Assembly (NCBI GenBank): GCA_026414955.1
Contig: JAOAIA010000017.1
Location: 1-22,624 of the forward strand
Direction: 5' to 3'
Source of the DNA: Candidatus Bipolaricaulota bacterium
GTDB lineage: Bacteria; Bipolaricaulota; Bipolaricaulia; RBG-16-55-9; DRXL01
Length of the DNA stretch: 22,624 bases
Part shown: piece by piece, positions 22,519-22,624 of the stretch
Position numbering within the stretch: position 1 is the stretch's first letter
How the letters are laid out: every line of letters starts with the position of its first letter
Notes under the pieces: generated by a model
What the model was told of the DNA's origin: nothing
Seen by the model: only the letters and a program-made list of their open reading frames with translations
The model's database searches: none
Program-made: the position numbers and the translations under genes

Positions 22519-22624
22519 GCGAAGAGCTTCTGCGCCGTCTTGAGCGCATCTACCAGTGCGTCTACGTCGTCTTCAGAGTTATAGATATAGAAGCTCGCGC
22601 GCGCGGTGTTGTCCATCCCAAGTC
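22515..22624 (-). CDS. SufS-like cysteine desulfurase (C-terminal 35 residues only)
   Basis: Only the end of the gene is in the window; it enters from the right edge and stops at TAG (22517-22515). The visible residues, TARASFYIYNSEDDVDALVD then ALKTAQKLF, are the typical C-terminus of class V aminotransferase-fold cysteine desulfurases of the SufS/CsdA group (family R-A-S-F-Y-x-Y-N-T-x-E-E-V-D). Such enzymes release sulfur from cysteine for iron-sulfur cluster assembly. The stop codon overlaps that of the converging DUF2231-like gene by 4 nt. Confidence 0.85.
   Translation of the reverse strand, partial: LGMDNTARASFYIYNSEDDVDALVDALKTAQKLFA

Overview
The window is ordinary bacterial chromosome of moderately high GC (by eye, upper fifties percent), densely coded on both strands. 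It holds 17 complete genes plus a partial gene at each edge. I see no rRNA, tRNA, CRISPR array, insertion sequence or phage gene. Several signs point to a diderm: three lipoprotein signal peptides, a protein with an Omp85-like C-terminal region, and a secreted beta-rich protein ending in an aromatic residue. The dockerin/cohesin-like pair, the secreted C-terminus ending in KLVILR and the DUF11 repeats would fit a deep-branching lineage such as Bipolaricaulota (Acetothermia). That placement is a guess from style, not from phylogeny.

Layout. Positions 1-1565 (+): the end of a cyclophilin-type prolyl isomerase, then an acyl-CoA dehydrogenase. Positions 1793-7601 (+): a tightly coupled three-gene surface operon in which consecutive genes overlap by 4 nt. 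It encodes a giant secreted DUF11-repeat protein with a C-terminal dockerin-like module, a lipoprotein that reads as a single cohesin-like domain, and a secreted beta-rich protein. Positions 7643-9122 (+): xseA and xseB (exonuclease VII). Positions 9186-9744 (+): a BrnT/BrnA-type toxin-antitoxin pair. Positions 9778-12615 (+): a secreted zinc metalloprotease, beta-propeller and Omp85-like barrel fusion. Positions 12630-17508 (-): the housekeeping operon valS-folC-cdsA, with folC broken by a one-base frameshift in a four-C run. Positions 17727-18971 (+): fabF. Positions 19097-20907 (+): a lipoprotein S1 serine protease followed by a BsuPI-type protease-inhibitor lipoprotein. Positions 20956-22518 (+): an M42 aminopeptidase and a DUF2231-like membrane protein. 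Positions 22515-22624 (-): the C-terminus of a SufS-like cysteine desulfurase.

The most interesting material is at the cell surface. The dockerin-bearing stalk sits next to a cohesin-like lipoprotein anchor, and three of its repeats carry calcium-loop motifs exactly 147 residues apart. There is also a predicted protease and inhibitor pair made of two lipoproteins, and a metalloprotease-propeller-barrel fusion. A second theme is GC-rich palindromic repeats that have entered coding sequence in frame (valS, folC, the metalloprotease gene) and also lie upstream of fabF. A third is that several promoter-like sequences have their -10 box only 5-11 nt before the start codon with no ribosome binding site, which suggests leaderless mRNAs.
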